From Phaeoceros laevis (Eukaryota; Anthocerotophyta; Anthocerotopsida; Notothyladales): a stretch of DNA of 57,281 nucleotides. A program made the position numbers and the translations under genes. The stretch is from the NCBI GenBank assembly GCA_049999765.1, contig JBNGIQ010009063.1:1-57281 (forward strand). The letters run 5' to 3'. Below the pieces are notes generated by a model, which saw nothing but the letters and a program-made list of their open reading frames with translations, was not told where the DNA came from and did no database searches. Below are positions 32,301 through 43,453 of the stretch, piece after piece; position 1 is the stretch's first letter, and the number at the start of each line of letters is the position of its first letter.

Positions 32301-33258
32301 AGAGAAAGCTTTACAGATGTATGGGCAAATGCGGGAGGCAGGTGTCAGTCCAGATGAGATAACGATCACATGGGTAATGCAAGCTTGCAGCCTCACAGGC
32401 AGCTTAGTCATGCTTCGGCAGATGCACCACAGCCTTGTCCGTGCTGGGCACGCATTGAGTCCTCCCCTAGCGAGCACTCTCATCAGTGCGTACAGTAGGT
32501 GTTCCAGCATGGTGGATGCTCAGTCTGCGTTTGAAGCACTGCTTGATGCTGATTTGGTGTCGTGGAATGCACTGTTATCCGGTTATGCCAGGCAAGGAGA
32601 CTATGCAGCAATCATGCGATGTTTTGAGAAACAGCTGCGGGCAGGAGTGAAGCCAGATGGAGTCACCTTTCTCTCACTGCTCTCTGGCTGCAGTCATGCT
32701 GGCCTAGTGGACAAAGGTGTTGAGTGTTTCGAGTCCATGAGCAGAGACTACGACCTAACTCCAGGGGTTGAGCATTACGTGAGATTGGTGGACCTCTTGG
32801 GACGTGCAGGGTGGTTCGACAGGATCGAGGAGGTATTATCCAGTATGCCCATGCAACCGAGTTTATCCATTTGGTTATGTTTGCTGGGTGCTTGCAGAAA
32901 GCATGGCAGGATAACACTTGCAGAACAAGCTTTTGAGCGCGCAGTGCTTCTTGAGCCAAAGCATTCTGCCTCGTATGTGTTGATGTCGACAATTTATTTT
33001 GATGCTGGGCTTTTGGACCGTGCAAAGGCGGTGATTGAGTCGAGGCAGGAGGCATGTGCGTGGAAGGAAGCTGGGCAGAGTTGGATGGAACATCAACAGG
33101 AAGTGCAAACTTTCCTAGCAGGTGAGTGCAAACTCCCACAACACCACAACATACGTGGCCTTTTGAAGAAGGTCAGATCAGAGCTGAGAAAGGAAGTGTT
33201 TGTAGCTGCGCCCGTAGCTGCATCAACACACCCAAGCCCCCCTGAACAAACGGATTAA
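29368..33258 (+). CDS. Giant PLS-class PPR protein with L-motif insertions, E type
   Basis: Intronless, 1296 aa. Its organelle RNA-binding role is inferred from PLS-type repeats (F-V-S-A-L-Q-A-C-G-M-L-A; M-Y-G-K-C-G-S-I-V-D-A; D-V-V-S-W-N-A-M-L). Six of eight L motifs carry an insertion of about 16 residues after L-A-E-K-E (for example D-V-L-V-D-G-Q-F-L-K-I), while the first and last L motifs have normal length. The C-terminus has E-type segments (E-H-Y-V-R-L-V-D-L-L-G-R-A-G-W) and a PG-box-like K-E-A-G-Q-S-W-M-E. It then stops after about 45 residues without a DYW deaminase. If it edits, it would need a deaminase partner. The presequence is unclear, and an upstream exon cannot be excluded. 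Confidence 0.9.
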   Translation: MALLTQEALGLQTIGTPRHSVFWHRGRALGMNNQSKVVSDPQHQTAPDRSQLSWLASTSQPGVDPQIFRKEGQLDRAVDALLLMEQEGSVPSITMYRSVLKACAARKALAQAKLVYAHLAKHGLESNKFLGEYVVSTMVKCGGLGDAMKVFHRLPKRTVFSWTAVIAGHTTCGQCEEALKVYQCMQEQGVAPNAFTLVSLLKACGNMADLKEGKRIHSEVLKYGLEMELFVGNTLVDMYGKCGSIVDAHEVFARLTQRDVVSWNVMLAAFVLHGQAEEALQLYERMGKEGVSADTRTFVSVLQACGMLAGADDHGVANGLSSKIRALNLGRKLHAETQRKGYSSHLFVASSLISMFGKCGSIVEAQVVFDELSQRDVVVWTALINVYVEQGQGEKSLRLYAQMCAEGASPNSGTVVSALQACGMLAEKEDHGGKDVQASKCKALEMGKAIHTYARKKGFNSDVSVSNTLISMYGKCGNIVEAQRVFDGLATSDVVSWNAMLAAYVEHSQADKAFQLYRQMQKQGPSPDTWTFVSILQACNMLAEQGKDAVVDGRPVMVTSLEQGRAIHADITRNSSNLDVFVGNGLISMYGKCGSIADAQKVFGELSKCDVVSWNTMLALYVGQGEAEATLHLYDRMLQEGVCPDDRTFVSALQACGMLAEKEEDVLVDGQFLKIACLEMGKTIQADVQKHGHGADMFVCNTLVSMYGKCGSIVDAKNSFDGLPQRGVVSWNAMLVAYLEQHQAEKALQLYEQMQGEGVSPNERTCLSILQVCSRFAEEEYHLILDGQSLKGQSLEMGKTIHSYAHKKGYDLDVLISNHLINHYGKCGSILDAQTVFSEMPHRDVGSWNAMLVTYVKHDQAQKACELFDKMRESGASPDKGSFAIAFQACCILADKEAAVTVDWHLTKEKTLKRVKRMHNDARDKNYDSDVFIGSSLVTVYGKCGSIADAQSLFDRLSHADVVAWTALIAVYVELGQAEKALQMYGQMREAGVSPDEITITWVMQACSLTGSLVMLRQMHHSLVRAGHALSPPLASTLISAYSRCSSMVDAQSAFEALLDADLVSWNALLSGYARQGDYAAIMRCFEKQLRAGVKPDGVTFLSLLSGCSHAGLVDKGVECFESMSRDYDLTPGVEHYVRLVDLLGRAGWFDRIEEVLSSMPMQPSLSIWLCLLGACRKHGRITLAEQAFERAVLLEPKHSASYVLMSTIYFDAGLLDRAKAVIESRQEACAWKEAGQSWMEHQQEVQTFLAGECKLPQHHNIRGLLKKVRSELRKEVFVAAPVAASTHPSPPEQTD

Positions 33259-33474
33259 CGGTGCTTAGCTAGGTGCACGGCTGATGGCGTTTCGCTGGAC
33301 GGCATGAGAGATGAGGAAACCAGATTACGGATAAAACCAGTCGTCAAAGGAGATGGTTCGGAATCAAGACTAAGATGCAAGTTTTCATGTTTTAACACAC
33401 GGTTTAGTGTAGGTGACTAACTATAATTCAACTAAACTTGCGCTAGTCGAGACTAAGTTTCAGCCACTACAGGC

Positions 33475-34147
<673 letters not shown>

Positions 34148-34300
34148 TTGAATGCTTAGATCTACAAAAACTGTAAGCTGTAAGCTTTCTGATATGATGC
34201 TGCTTATCTACTCAATCTCTTCCGTGCACGTGAAGCTCGGAACTTGGCAAGTGATCAACAGTTGCGATTCCTCGGCGCCCGTAGCTGACTAGCAAAAGGA

Positions 34301-34321
34301 AACGCTCTTATATAGAGCGTT
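34301..34321 (-). promoter_or_regulatory. TATA box inside a perfect 21-bp palindrome
   Basis: AACGCTCT-TATAT-AGAGCGTT; the eight-base arms are exact inverted repeats around the TATA core. It is about 155 bp upstream of the H3 start codon on the minus strand, a plausible core-promoter distance. Confidence 0.5.
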
Positions 34322-35610
34322 TGCAAATGTGTAGCAATACGAAAATGCGCTGAGATTCGCTAGAAAAAAAGATTCCTTGGGGCTCGGCCGCGCGGCTACA
34401 AAACAGCCAGACCTCGTTGGCTCTAAGTAAGAGTCAACGTCGAGATTCGGCTTTCAAATTGCACAATCACGATCTCACTCTATCTTCACGCCGTGCAGGA
34501 GCTCTCGATCGCGAGAGAACGGTTGCGGGCTCTGCAATGATACCAGTCACTAGATGAACGTTGATTTGTACGTAGCGTTCTGCTGCTTACTACTAGTAGT
34601 TTGCAGCCATGGCTAGTCGGTTCAATTGCTCTCCACACCCTTGAGCTTCAATTTTGACGCGTTCAAGCGTTGCACAATGGAACTCCACAAAAGTTTAAAT
34701 TTCGAGGATGCCAAGCGCCCAGGATAGCAAGCGATGCGATGGCCATGACACCTGAGCTTTTGCAGAGCTTTGGAAAGAAATGCAGAGTTGCACACAAGAG
34801 GTGAGCATGCGCACTTCTGCAGGCCGGCGTCCCTTCTGCAATATTAATCTAGAAGGATATGAGTATCGCTGTCCATGGTCGACGTGTACCAACCTTACAG
34901 CCCTGGGTACCGGTGTAACACGCAGGATATGGCTATACTCACGGTCGGAACTGTGCATGCCTTCTTTCATATCCTCTCGCGAGTGGCACCCGATCGACAA
35001 TGGGTTGTCGATGTACGGCGTAGATCGATGCCGTGATTTCCAACTTCTAAAGGAGCATAACTGCGCTGTTGATGCTGGTTTCCCCAGCCATCTGTTTCGA
35101 GTGGTGGCTATAGCATAGCTGGTTTTTCGACCGGCGACCAGGAGCCCCCGTCCAGGGATTGCAAGCCCCCGTCCAGGGATTGCAAGCAACAACCGGGAGC
35201 CCCCGTCCAGGGACCTTGGTTTAGGGTTCTGTGAGAAGTTCACTGTGAGGCCTTGTGTTTGACAATGCCTTGACGTGTGGTTGTGCAAAAATGTGGAGGA
35301 CAACAAGAGCGCAGGTACAGGAGCTCAAACTCTCGACTCCTGTGGCTGTAAGAGACTTAAACTACCTGTAAAATAGTCTTGTTCAGAGCGCAGGTCGAAC
35401 TTCCGACTCTTCTTACTACTGAAGTTTGCTTCATGCTTCATTATGGTACACACGAAAAGCCTTTGTAAACTGACAACGGACTCATTACTGTCAGTATGGA
35501 TCAAAATTGCTGTCAACTCGGGAACTCCCCACGGACACTACAAGTGACTAGGTAGGTAGACTACTTTTGAAAATTTGAACCAACGAGATGAGAAGATGGA
35601 TACTTCAGCT
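34322..35610. other. Gene-less stretch with short repeats
   Basis: Between the H3 promoter and the HGH1 3' end. AGCCCCCGTCCAGGGA occurs three times (35143, 35164, 35197; the first two 21 bp apart). Long frames on both strands (34695-35306 minus, 34780-35118 plus) overlap and resemble nothing known, so no gene is called. Confidence 0.45.
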
Positions 35611-37563
35611 TTATTCAGTATCTCCAACCCCTACAACCTGGTCAAGCCAGCGAGATAATGAGAAAACGGAAAAAAGTCCATAGCCCAACACAGCAAAAAC
35701 CATAACAGAAAAGAAGTCGCGCACATTCAGGATGGAAACACAACCGGTGGTCGGTGGCACTCACCAAAGATCCAAGGCGTTCAAACGCAGCCATAACTTC
35801 TGGATCCTCTTCATCTTCGTATCCAACTTGAAGTATTCTGGGACCATTAACGGACCAGAAAGCTCGCCTTCCAGCCTCCTGCAATCGGAGCAACCAACAA
35901 ATTTGGATTGTTCGGAAGACGACTCAACCAACAAATCAGAGAAACTTGATGAACAAACATGGTCCTTGCCAGGCAGGTTGTCAACAATAAGAACTCGGAA
36001 AAGGTGGAGAAGAATCACGTTGCACCTGCTGGACAATCAGGTAGATGGCATCAGCGGCCTCAATGCGTACTTGAGGATCCTGTTCGACCTCACGTTCAAG
36101 GGACAATGGAGTGCCTAGTTCAGGTGGCATTTTCGCAGTGTCCTCCTCATTGTAGACCTAGATAGCATCCACCAAACACTTGAGCAACAGAAGAAGTTCT
36201 TATCTATTCTCAAGAAACAGCTAAACCGTAGTTCCAAGAAATAATACGTCTGCTCAATCACCTCACCCATCTTACCAGGTCGCAGTTCTAGAAGCACATG
36301 TTTGGGGCGAGGTTTAGTACATGGTACCTGTTTCCCAGCTAGAGGCAGTAGAAGAGCAGGCCACAGAAACTGTGAAGCTAGTAGAAGATTCGGCAGTTGG
36401 TTGTCTGCTTCAAAGCAGCAATTGCGGACAGTTCCTGCCACCTATTTGACAGTCAATACAGGAACAAAGCCTGCAAGGCCAAAGTACATGGAGATATCCA
36501 TATTCCACATATATGCACATAGTATATATTCAACAATTGTCAGAACACAAATTACCCCTTTCCTCCTGATAAGGCTCCTTGAATCTATTTGAGGAAGAAT
36601 TTGCTTCAACAGTCCTCTCTTGTCATCCAACACAAGTTTACGTCCAGCCTCAAGTCTGGTAATGTTTACAAGAAGTGCTGGTACATGTTCGTACTTGTCG
36701 TCACCTGCAAAACAGGCAACACCATTTGCACCCAGTTCAAACTTGAAACCTTTCTCTTCAATAGTCCTACTAACAAAGAAAGCCTGCAAATACAACAAAC
36801 AAATGAAAGGAAAGCCACCAACCACACCATCCTCATCGTGGGAACATCTGCTGAAGAGCCTCACCAGCCGGCTCACAAACAGTCCTGACAGCTTTTCATC
36901 TCCCTCCTGTGTAAACATGTTCTCATCATGCCTTCTGTCAGTCTCCTCTGCCAGGCAAAGTGGGACAGACAGCATAGCATCAAAGTGGGACAGACAGCAT
37001 AGCATCCAACCAAGTGCCGGATGGTACACCTGAAGCACGATGGATGATCCTTCTTCTGACTGCGTAAGATTCACGAGAAGCATGACACAGAGACGGGTGG
37101 TAGGTTGTGACGGCTTGCTCAACAACTCCATGATCCCTTGCACGACTCCCAGCTTCACCATGTTCTCTGCCAAAATGGAGTCCTGAGACAGATTGACAAG
37201 GCTGCTAGCTGCCAAAAGGGCAAGTTCCTGCTCCATCAGATCGTTCAAAGAGGTCATCGCATCTCAGTAGGGCATGACATATAGTCTCTCATCCAGCCAC
37301 GACGAATTTTACCTCTGAATCTCCCAGCACCTGTAGCAGAGGAGGGATGAGAAGAGAACTCTTGCTACGAAGCTTCACTATGCCCTCGTCTGTGCCTGTT
37401 AGGCCTTGCACTATATCAAGCGCCACTTTCCGAATCTGGTGGCCAAACGGGTTCAGATATCATTTTTGCCCGCAGAAAACCAGAGCACGGACGCTTGGAG
37501 GAGACAAACCTGCCCTGAAGATGAGTAAAGAAAGGCAATGAGCTCATCCAACTCAGACGCCAT
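35611..37563 (-). CDS. HGH1: HGH1 homologue (ARM-repeat chaperone-like protein)
   Basis: Nine exons with agreeing phases, 329 aa: 37563-37510, 37435-37313, 37227-37030, 36906-36828, 36704-36556, 36441-36328, 36157-36026, 35878-35765, 35637-35611. It has the HGH1 (DUF383/DUF384) pattern. The N-terminal ARM repeats carry D-I-V-Q-G-L-T-G-T-D-E-G. The middle has V-P-A-L-L-V-N-I-T-R-L-E-A-G-R-K-L and K-R-G-L-L-K-Q-I-L. The C-terminal block has G-T-V-R-N-C-C-F-E-A, F-L-W-P-A-L-L-L-P-L-A-G, N-E-E-D-T-A-K-M-P, and R-R-A-F-W-S-V-N-G-P-R-I-L-Q. In yeast Hgh1 helps fold translation elongation factor 2. The last exon is nine codons including the stop. No defects were seen. Confidence 0.92.
36956..37005. 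repeat. 25-bp tandem duplication in HGH1 intron 3
   Basis: CAAAGTGGGACAGACAGCAT-AGCAT occurs twice in a row, within the intron between HGH1 exons 3 and 4. Confidence 0.9.
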
Positions 37564-38064
37564 GCCGACAAGCACCAAACTGGCCTCGTCCGCCCAACCG
37601 CTCTGGATTCTGCTTCACAACCGTGAGCCTCCGGTGCAGCAATTCTTAGCCAGCTCACGCTGCGCTGGTCAACCATACACAGGTGCCCGCCACCCTCGAT
37701 GCCAGTTGTGGCACCACGAACCTAGAGAAAACTGCTCCGTCGGGAGGAGATCGATTGAAGAGACTCGAGACGGCTGAAGTTGCTTAGAAGTTTTGATGAC
37801 ACGATTCCTAATCCGTTTGTTAATTCCATCTCGGAGACAATGACATCAAATCACAACTTTCACAAGAGCATGTCACAGTTCTCTGTACGAACGTCTGCCA
37901 CCTGGTTGCGGTAGTGATTGGAATGGCCCAGCTTTCGTCACTACCTTGGACTGGTAAGGCTATAGCTGACTACATGGTGCTCGATCGACAGTACCGACCG
38001 TCACTTTTTCATGTTCAGAAAGCACACTAAACTGTTGAACCGCAATGACAAAAAGAACATCGAC
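37564..38064. other. HGH1 upstream region
   Basis: Presumed HGH1 promoter. No gene, repeat or structural RNA recognised. Confidence 0.4.
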
Positions 38065-38320
38065 GTTTGATCGGCAATTTGGAGGCGGGAATCAGAACCA
38101 CGATAACGTCAGAAATCAAAGGGCTATCAAAAGGAATCTCGGTTTTTGAATGGGATGCCGACCCGTCAAATTTGCATCAACCACCAACAAGTTGACAGGA
38201 AAATGACATGATGACGACAGGTATCTGATCCTGCTTGAGGTAAGACTTGCTTCAGATGAATTCAGATCCCGCACCGTCTTCAGCTCTTCGCAGCATCAGT
38301 AGGAGAGGGAGTCGAGCGGG

Positions 38321-38620
38321 TCACTGCAGACATACCGAAGACACAGGGTTTGGTGAAGCATTCACCTCAACAGCGTCTGCCATCAAACGGGAAACAAGAG
38401 GAAGAAATCAAGGCTGGCAGGAGGACGCACCAGCCTTCTGCGGGTTGCCGTCTACCCATTGCACAAATTTGTAGTGCACCTGCTCCCGTGTGGTAGCCTG
38501 GGTCTTGAAAGGTTCCTTAAGGCATTTGCGCACTAGGGCCGCACAAGTGTTGGCATACGCCACGTATGTCATGCCGGCTGCTCGCCAGAACGGCTGAGCT
38601 CCTCCCGCAGCGCCAGACAT
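38321..38620 (-). CDS. Mitochondrial ATP synthase epsilon subunit, copy 1
   Basis: Small F1 central-stalk subunit of plant mitochondria. Exon 1 38620-38431, exon 2 38376-38321, 81 aa. The family core is P-F-W-R-A-A-G-M-T-Y, C-A-A-L-V-R-K-C-L-K-E-P-F-K, R-E-Q-V-H-Y and W-V-D-G-N-P-Q-K. Exon 2 (acceptor GATGGCAG) adds D-A-V-E-V-N-A-S-P-N-P and a stop. The same splice pattern and frame are conserved in copy 2, which supports the model. Usual plant length is about 70 aa. The 63 exon-1 residues differ from copy 2 at nine positions. Confidence 0.88.
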
Positions 38621-38779
38621 CCTCGAGCAGTCTTCCAGGAGAAGCCAAGGCGCTCACAGTTGCAGGTATGGCAGCAGATTCTATGAATATGAGACCTAAA
38701 ACTCACGAGTCCAAGTGAACTTGATCGAATGTCTACTGTAGTCGAGTCTCGCAGCTCGCTCACTTTTTTCGAAGCTAGG

Positions 38780-38815
38780 ATGGCGGAGTCAGGCGGACGC
38801 AGGACCAGAGGCCAA
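38780..38815 (+). pseudogene. Truncated start of the SLC25A38-like carrier gene
   Basis: ATGGCGGAGTCAGGCGGACG aligns with the start of the carrier at 44174 (ATGGCGGGCGAAGGACCAGC) and includes the shared GACCAG-GGCCA words, then loses similarity. It marks the right breakpoint of the duplicated block. Confidence 0.6.
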
Positions 38816-39118
38816 AGTATAACTGTTCAACTATAAAGTTTATACTTGTCTTATGACAAACTATGTCCAAGATGTATTTAAGAACCTTATCAAACATGTT
38901 GCCTGCGACCTTCCTATTCGCTACGACACTTCTCGTTACGTCCCATCCTGCCTGACTCCGAGTTTCAAACCCACCCCTGCTGCGCATACACTGCAATTAC
39001 CAGCTTTCCAGTTGCAACAGTCCCCCGCGGAAGTCTGAGGAACACCGTTCACCTAAATTGAGAGAGGCTGTTTCAGGCATTGCTACTAGCTAGATTTTGC
39101 TAGAGGCTCCCATACACT
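38816..39118. other. Gene-less stretch
   Basis: AT-rich filler between the duplicated block and a PPR fragment. No further carrier exons are present here. Confidence 0.4.
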
Positions 39119-39305
39119 AATGGAGCATGCTCAGAATACCTATTTATTATGGCAGTCCATGTTACCGCATTCTTTGTGGGTAGACTGTCAAACACTTTGC
39201 GTACATCTACCAATTGGCCACATTTTGCATACATATCTACGAGGTAAGTTCCCAGTACTTCCTCTGCTTCAAGTAGTCTTCTTTTTACAATCCCTGACAC
39301 AGCTG
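39119..39305 (-). pseudogene. PPR repeat fragment next to the BIO stop codon
   Basis: Encodes about 60 residues like one unit of the 12-16 kb PPR gene: S-G-I-V-K-R-R-L-L-E, G-T-Y-L-V-D-M-Y-A-K-C-G-Q-L, D-V-R-K-V-F-D-S-L, N-A-V-T-W-T-A-I-I. No start, flanking motifs or effector domain are present. It begins within about ten bases of the BIO3-BIO1 stop on the same strand, so it probably lies in that gene's 3' UTR. Confidence 0.8.
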
Positions 39306-39312
39306 TTGTCAA

Positions 39313-42300
39313 TCAAGCTGAGAGATTAGAGCTGAGAGTTTCCAGAAGAAGTTTACAGGTGGGAGGTTGTGTAGTTGGACCACACAGAAGATAAACCACG
39401 TTGCCTAAGGGACGCGCATAAACTCCTTGCCGAAGGCGTTGTAGAAGGCCTTTAGCTTGCATCGAATCATACCTGCATATGTGTGCCACTGAGTTGGTTT
39501 GATCCAGTATGCTGCTAAGATACGATCACTCTGCAGGAAACTGATAAAAACCCACTTACCCAGACTGAGATGGGTGTGTCCTGAGCTCCAAGGCAAATAA
39601 GGTGCCGATCAAACAACTCTTTTCACCGCTGGATGTGCCGATATTGCATTCACTAACTGAGGATCCCACAACTGCAGAAACAGTCCTAGTGAGTGGAGGC
39701 AACAAAAACCAGGTGTTGAACGAGATGGCAAGTAAACAGGTAGTACCTCCTTCAATCGCCTTAGTTCTGGATCTAGATTTGTGTTCATTGTAGGGTCAGC
39801 GAAACTTTGAAGCGCTGTGACTGCGGCTACACACCCAAGAGGATGCGCAGAGTAAGAGTGGCCATGTAATAGGGCACTAAGCTGATACAAAAGACAGAAC
39901 AAAACGTTAGCTTTAGCATACCACAAACGTATATGTTAGCTTTTAACTTTCAGGAACATGAAGTAAGACTAGAAAGTCTTTGCGTTTAATAAGGCCCACC
40001 TTGGATTGGCCCCTGAAGACTTCATAGACAGCCTCAGAAGCAAGTGTAACAGCCAACGGTACCATTCCTCCAGTGAGAAGCTTTGAATAGCATGCAATAT
40101 CTGGAGTGACTTGTAAAAGCTCTCCTGCAGACTTCGGTAGTGGAAAGCAGCAATTAGTACTAATCAGACCAGTACGTACAGGTCAATTACTACAAGAGAT
40201 AATTATGCTTAATACCTGAGCACCAAGTCTCCAGCAGCCAGCAAACACTTCATCAAAAATGACGGGAATGCGATGCTGCCTGCAGATGTGAACTAATACA
40301 CGCTGAAATAAGGGATCCAGCATTTGCATGCCCCCTGCTGCATGTACAACTGCGATCCAAGCAAGAGTACAGAAGTAAAGATCATCAGCCATGCACAAGG
40401 GCGAGTCTACTGCTAATTTGAACTTTAATGGATGCTTCACAAAAACCATTACAATACCGGGCTCCATGATAAGGGCAGCAATCTTTGTATTTTCCTCCTT
40501 AGAAATACACATCAAAAGTGCCTCCTCTATCACCGCACTGTAGACCTCAGCCAGATTTGTGGCATCCCTAGACTCTGAGAATATATCTTCTTTTGTCTTC
40601 CAGAAAACACTCCCTGTCCACGAAGTAGGTGACCACCCCAACGTCAAAAAGTTAGCCGCTCTGGACCTTTGCTCCTGATCACTCCCAGAACACAGCTGCT
40701 GTACCTTGGTCATTCACAAGTTTTTTGCCATATGCATCGGGCAGGTGCAGGTGCCACAACTGGGATTGAAGTGAAACTGTAGGGGGTTCTAAAAACAAAC
40801 CCTTCCCAGAATACCTGCATTATAAGTAAGGTTAGCCGAAGTTCAGTCTCGAGACGCCACCGTTACTACATGAAGACAATACAGAACAGGGATGGCACTA
40901 TGTACCACGGCTGTTGGAGGAACCCGGTGTATGCAGAAGGTGCCTGTGCCTCCATTGCTCCCAAAGTGTCACCATGGTAAGATCCCCGGAGCGCAAGAAC
41001 CTTAAGTGCAAACTGATACGAATGTCATAGACCGCAAACTCGGGTGAAAACTGTTCAAGGAATGACTGCTGAATGTATGTCTCTGACCTTAAATTGCAGG
41101 CCGTCCTTTGATGAAGGTTCACCATTTTTATATTCAGCGGCATAGCCGTGATCAACCGCAAACTTTCGAAAGGCCATCTTGATTGCTATCTCAACAGCAG
41201 TGGACCCATTATCTGAAAAGTAAACACGATCTGCCCAACCTGTCATCGCGAGAATAAGGCGAGTCAGTGGCACCACAGCAGACACCTAGAGAACGTGATG
41301 ACACACCATCAAAATCAATCCACATTATACCTTGTCCCACTCCCTTCAGAAGCAGTTCTGTGCATCGAAGAGAAGGCTCGTGCACATTTTCAGGAAACAT
41401 AACATGACCGTATCGCCCAGCAGCATAGGCCATCTCTCTTGCCAATTCCAGCTGAGATGCCGTTCAGGTGAGGAGCAGTAAATGAGTGGATTGAAAAAAG
41501 AATAATGTCCATGTATATTGAACGAACTGGGATTAAGCGTAAGAAAAGCAGCTTTTTCCAGCAAGCAAGTCTCAAACTACCTGAAGATCGGCATTTGGTC
41601 CTTGAGTCCACCAGCTTGCACATCCATCAAACTGCTCCTTCATTAGATATGTCATCTGGTGATGCTCAACCTGGAAAAAGTCAAATGCGTCAGAAGTCAA
41701 TGATGCCAGGCAATGTGTACAGGCAACACAATACGTCATGCAATGCAAGGCCCTAACCTCAAACACAGAGAAATTCTCTCCACAACGGGAATCTATAACT
41801 GTTACGCCCTGTTCGCAGACAAGTGCATGCTGTGTGCATGGCCACCAAAGAGATTTCATTGCCTTGGCAGGCATGCTTTGTAGTCTATCACGTCTGCGCA
41901 CATGGGCCTGTTCCAGAGTATTTCGAAGATGAGCAAAACCTGTTTCTGAGCTCAAGTACCAAGCCCCCAGATCCTCTGCAGGATTTTTAGGAATGGATGA
42001 AAGTCCTATGACGGGAATCCTGAAAGCACAGAGTAGTACATATGCCTTGGGACAACATCATCGAGGTAAAAAAGCAGCAAGATGAGACACAATGCATCTA
42101 ATGTTAGTAATGCTTGACTGCCCACCACTGCGTTAACAACGGTAGCCTTTTGTTACCTGTTCCGGAAGTGGTTCTGCAGGGCTTCTTCATTCCCCATTCC
42201 GTTATCCATCACAACAATAGCTTCGATATCGTAGCCGCGAAGGAGCAAGCTTTCATAAGCAGCAATAGTGCTTGAAATGCCCCCCAACTTTCCATCACCA

Positions 42301-43419
42301 ACCAACAAACCTGGTAACCGAAGAGGTCTGCATTGAGTGTGGGATAATTCATCAAAGTGATTGGTATCAAACACTTTGGAGACTAGTACAATCTACCGAT
42401 GCAATCTCAGCACAACAGATTGAGGACCAACCTCGCAAACAACAAAGCAACGTCCACAAATGCCAGGTGTTGTTGAGAACCGTTCACCTATATATATCGC
42501 ATTGCAATGTTCCAGACGGTGCAGGACTCGCAACGCCACCTGCAGTCTCAATAATAGCCCACTGTTTTGTTTTGCCAAGTCTGCATAGTGTGTCACTCGG
42601 CACATGATGGGTTCCCATATTCCAAACTGTATCCTTTACGGATTTCAGTAAGGTGATGTCCGTCACCATTGCTTCCTCCTTCACAGCAGCAAGTTGAGGT
42701 GACACAGGGTCAAACCACGACCACAATGTCTTACAAGAAAGATGGGAGGCATTGGCGTTGCCACCTAGCTCCTCCCCACAGCAGACCTTATCCTTGTCAA
42801 ACCCTACCACACGTCCCTCGTACCTGCCGAGGTCCCGCATACCTGGATTGTGACTCTGGCTGGAGAGTGAGTGATCTAAAACCAATGCCGGACTCAACTT
42901 ATCCTTGAACGCAGCGTGCACAGCTGGAGATGCTTGGAGAGTGTGATTGCTGAGATAAAATTCCTCAGATGTAGCTTGAACTGAACGGTTTTTGATACTC
43001 CGGTGGACCTGCTGCATTACAAAGCTAGCATCTGAATCCTTGGGAAAGCCTGTCTGCACAGGTTTCAGGTAGAGAACATGGCTGACTTTCTGCGCCTCGG
43101 TCCCAGAGGCCCTGTGCTGACCAACATGGGGAAGCAAGCACGGAGCCTCCGTCGTGTCAAGCATTATAGATGCTGTCAAGCCAGCTGACACTAAAGTCTT
43201 GCCAATCCCAGTGCCTGCCCCCCAAACAACGTAAGTCGGATACGTTAGGTCCAGCGCCAGCGGTCGAGTGTCCATTTCCGTCCGCTCCTCCACAATCGCA
43301 GCTCCTTCAGCATAGGACCTTAAAGCTCTGACAAGGCATCTGCATCCCCATTGCTTGTTGCAAGTCGTGCTGAGGAAATTTGCTGCTTGTCGAATACTGA
43401 GGGGTGAAAAGACTGTCAT
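39313..43419 (-). CDS. BIO3-BIO1: Bifunctional BIO3-BIO1: dethiobiotin synthetase / DAPA aminotransferase
   Basis: Two successive steps of biotin synthesis in plant mitochondria. Fourteen exons: 43419-42488, 42327-42157, 42019-41758, 41670-41581, 41451-41331, 41239-41088, 41000-40906, 40815-40694, 40596-40458, 40349-40216, 40131-40000, 39881-39747, 39671-39560, 39472-39313. The BIO3 half has the P-loop G-A-G-T-G-I-G-K-T, Y-L-K-P-V-Q-T-G and E-T-A-G-G-V-A-S-P. The BIO1 half (PLP aminotransferase) has W-W-P-C-T-Q-H, C-A-S-W-W-T-Q-G-P, S-D-N-G-S-T-A, Y-H-G-D-T-L-G-A-M-E, I-F-D-E-V-F-A-G-C-W-R-L-G, L-L-T-G-G-M-V-P-L-A and H-G-H-S-Y-S-A-H. Two exons appear to have frameshifts: one extra base in exon 8 (G4 run, plus-strand 40800-40803) and one missing base in exon 13 (near 39610). 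It is either a decaying copy or an assembly error. Confidence 0.85.
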
Positions 43420-43453
43420 AGCTTCAACTTCAGGAGTCCCGCACAGTCAAATT

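Larger units (their letters stand above)
38065..38815. repeat. Segmental duplication, copy 1 (ATP synthase epsilon block)
   Basis: Matches 43454-44201 in the same orientation, starting GTTTGATCGGCAATTTGGAGG against GTTTGATTGGCAATCTGGAGG. It ends inside the first codons of the divergent carrier gene. It includes a complete epsilon gene, its 5' region and the first ~35 bp of a carrier-like reading frame (ATG at 38780), which then diverges. Confidence 0.88.

Noticed and set aside
34695-35306. Minus-strand frame of 203 codons between H3 and HGH1
   Set aside because: No family resemblance, overlaps an equally unconvincing plus-strand frame, and contains a GC-rich short tandem repeat that keeps it open.
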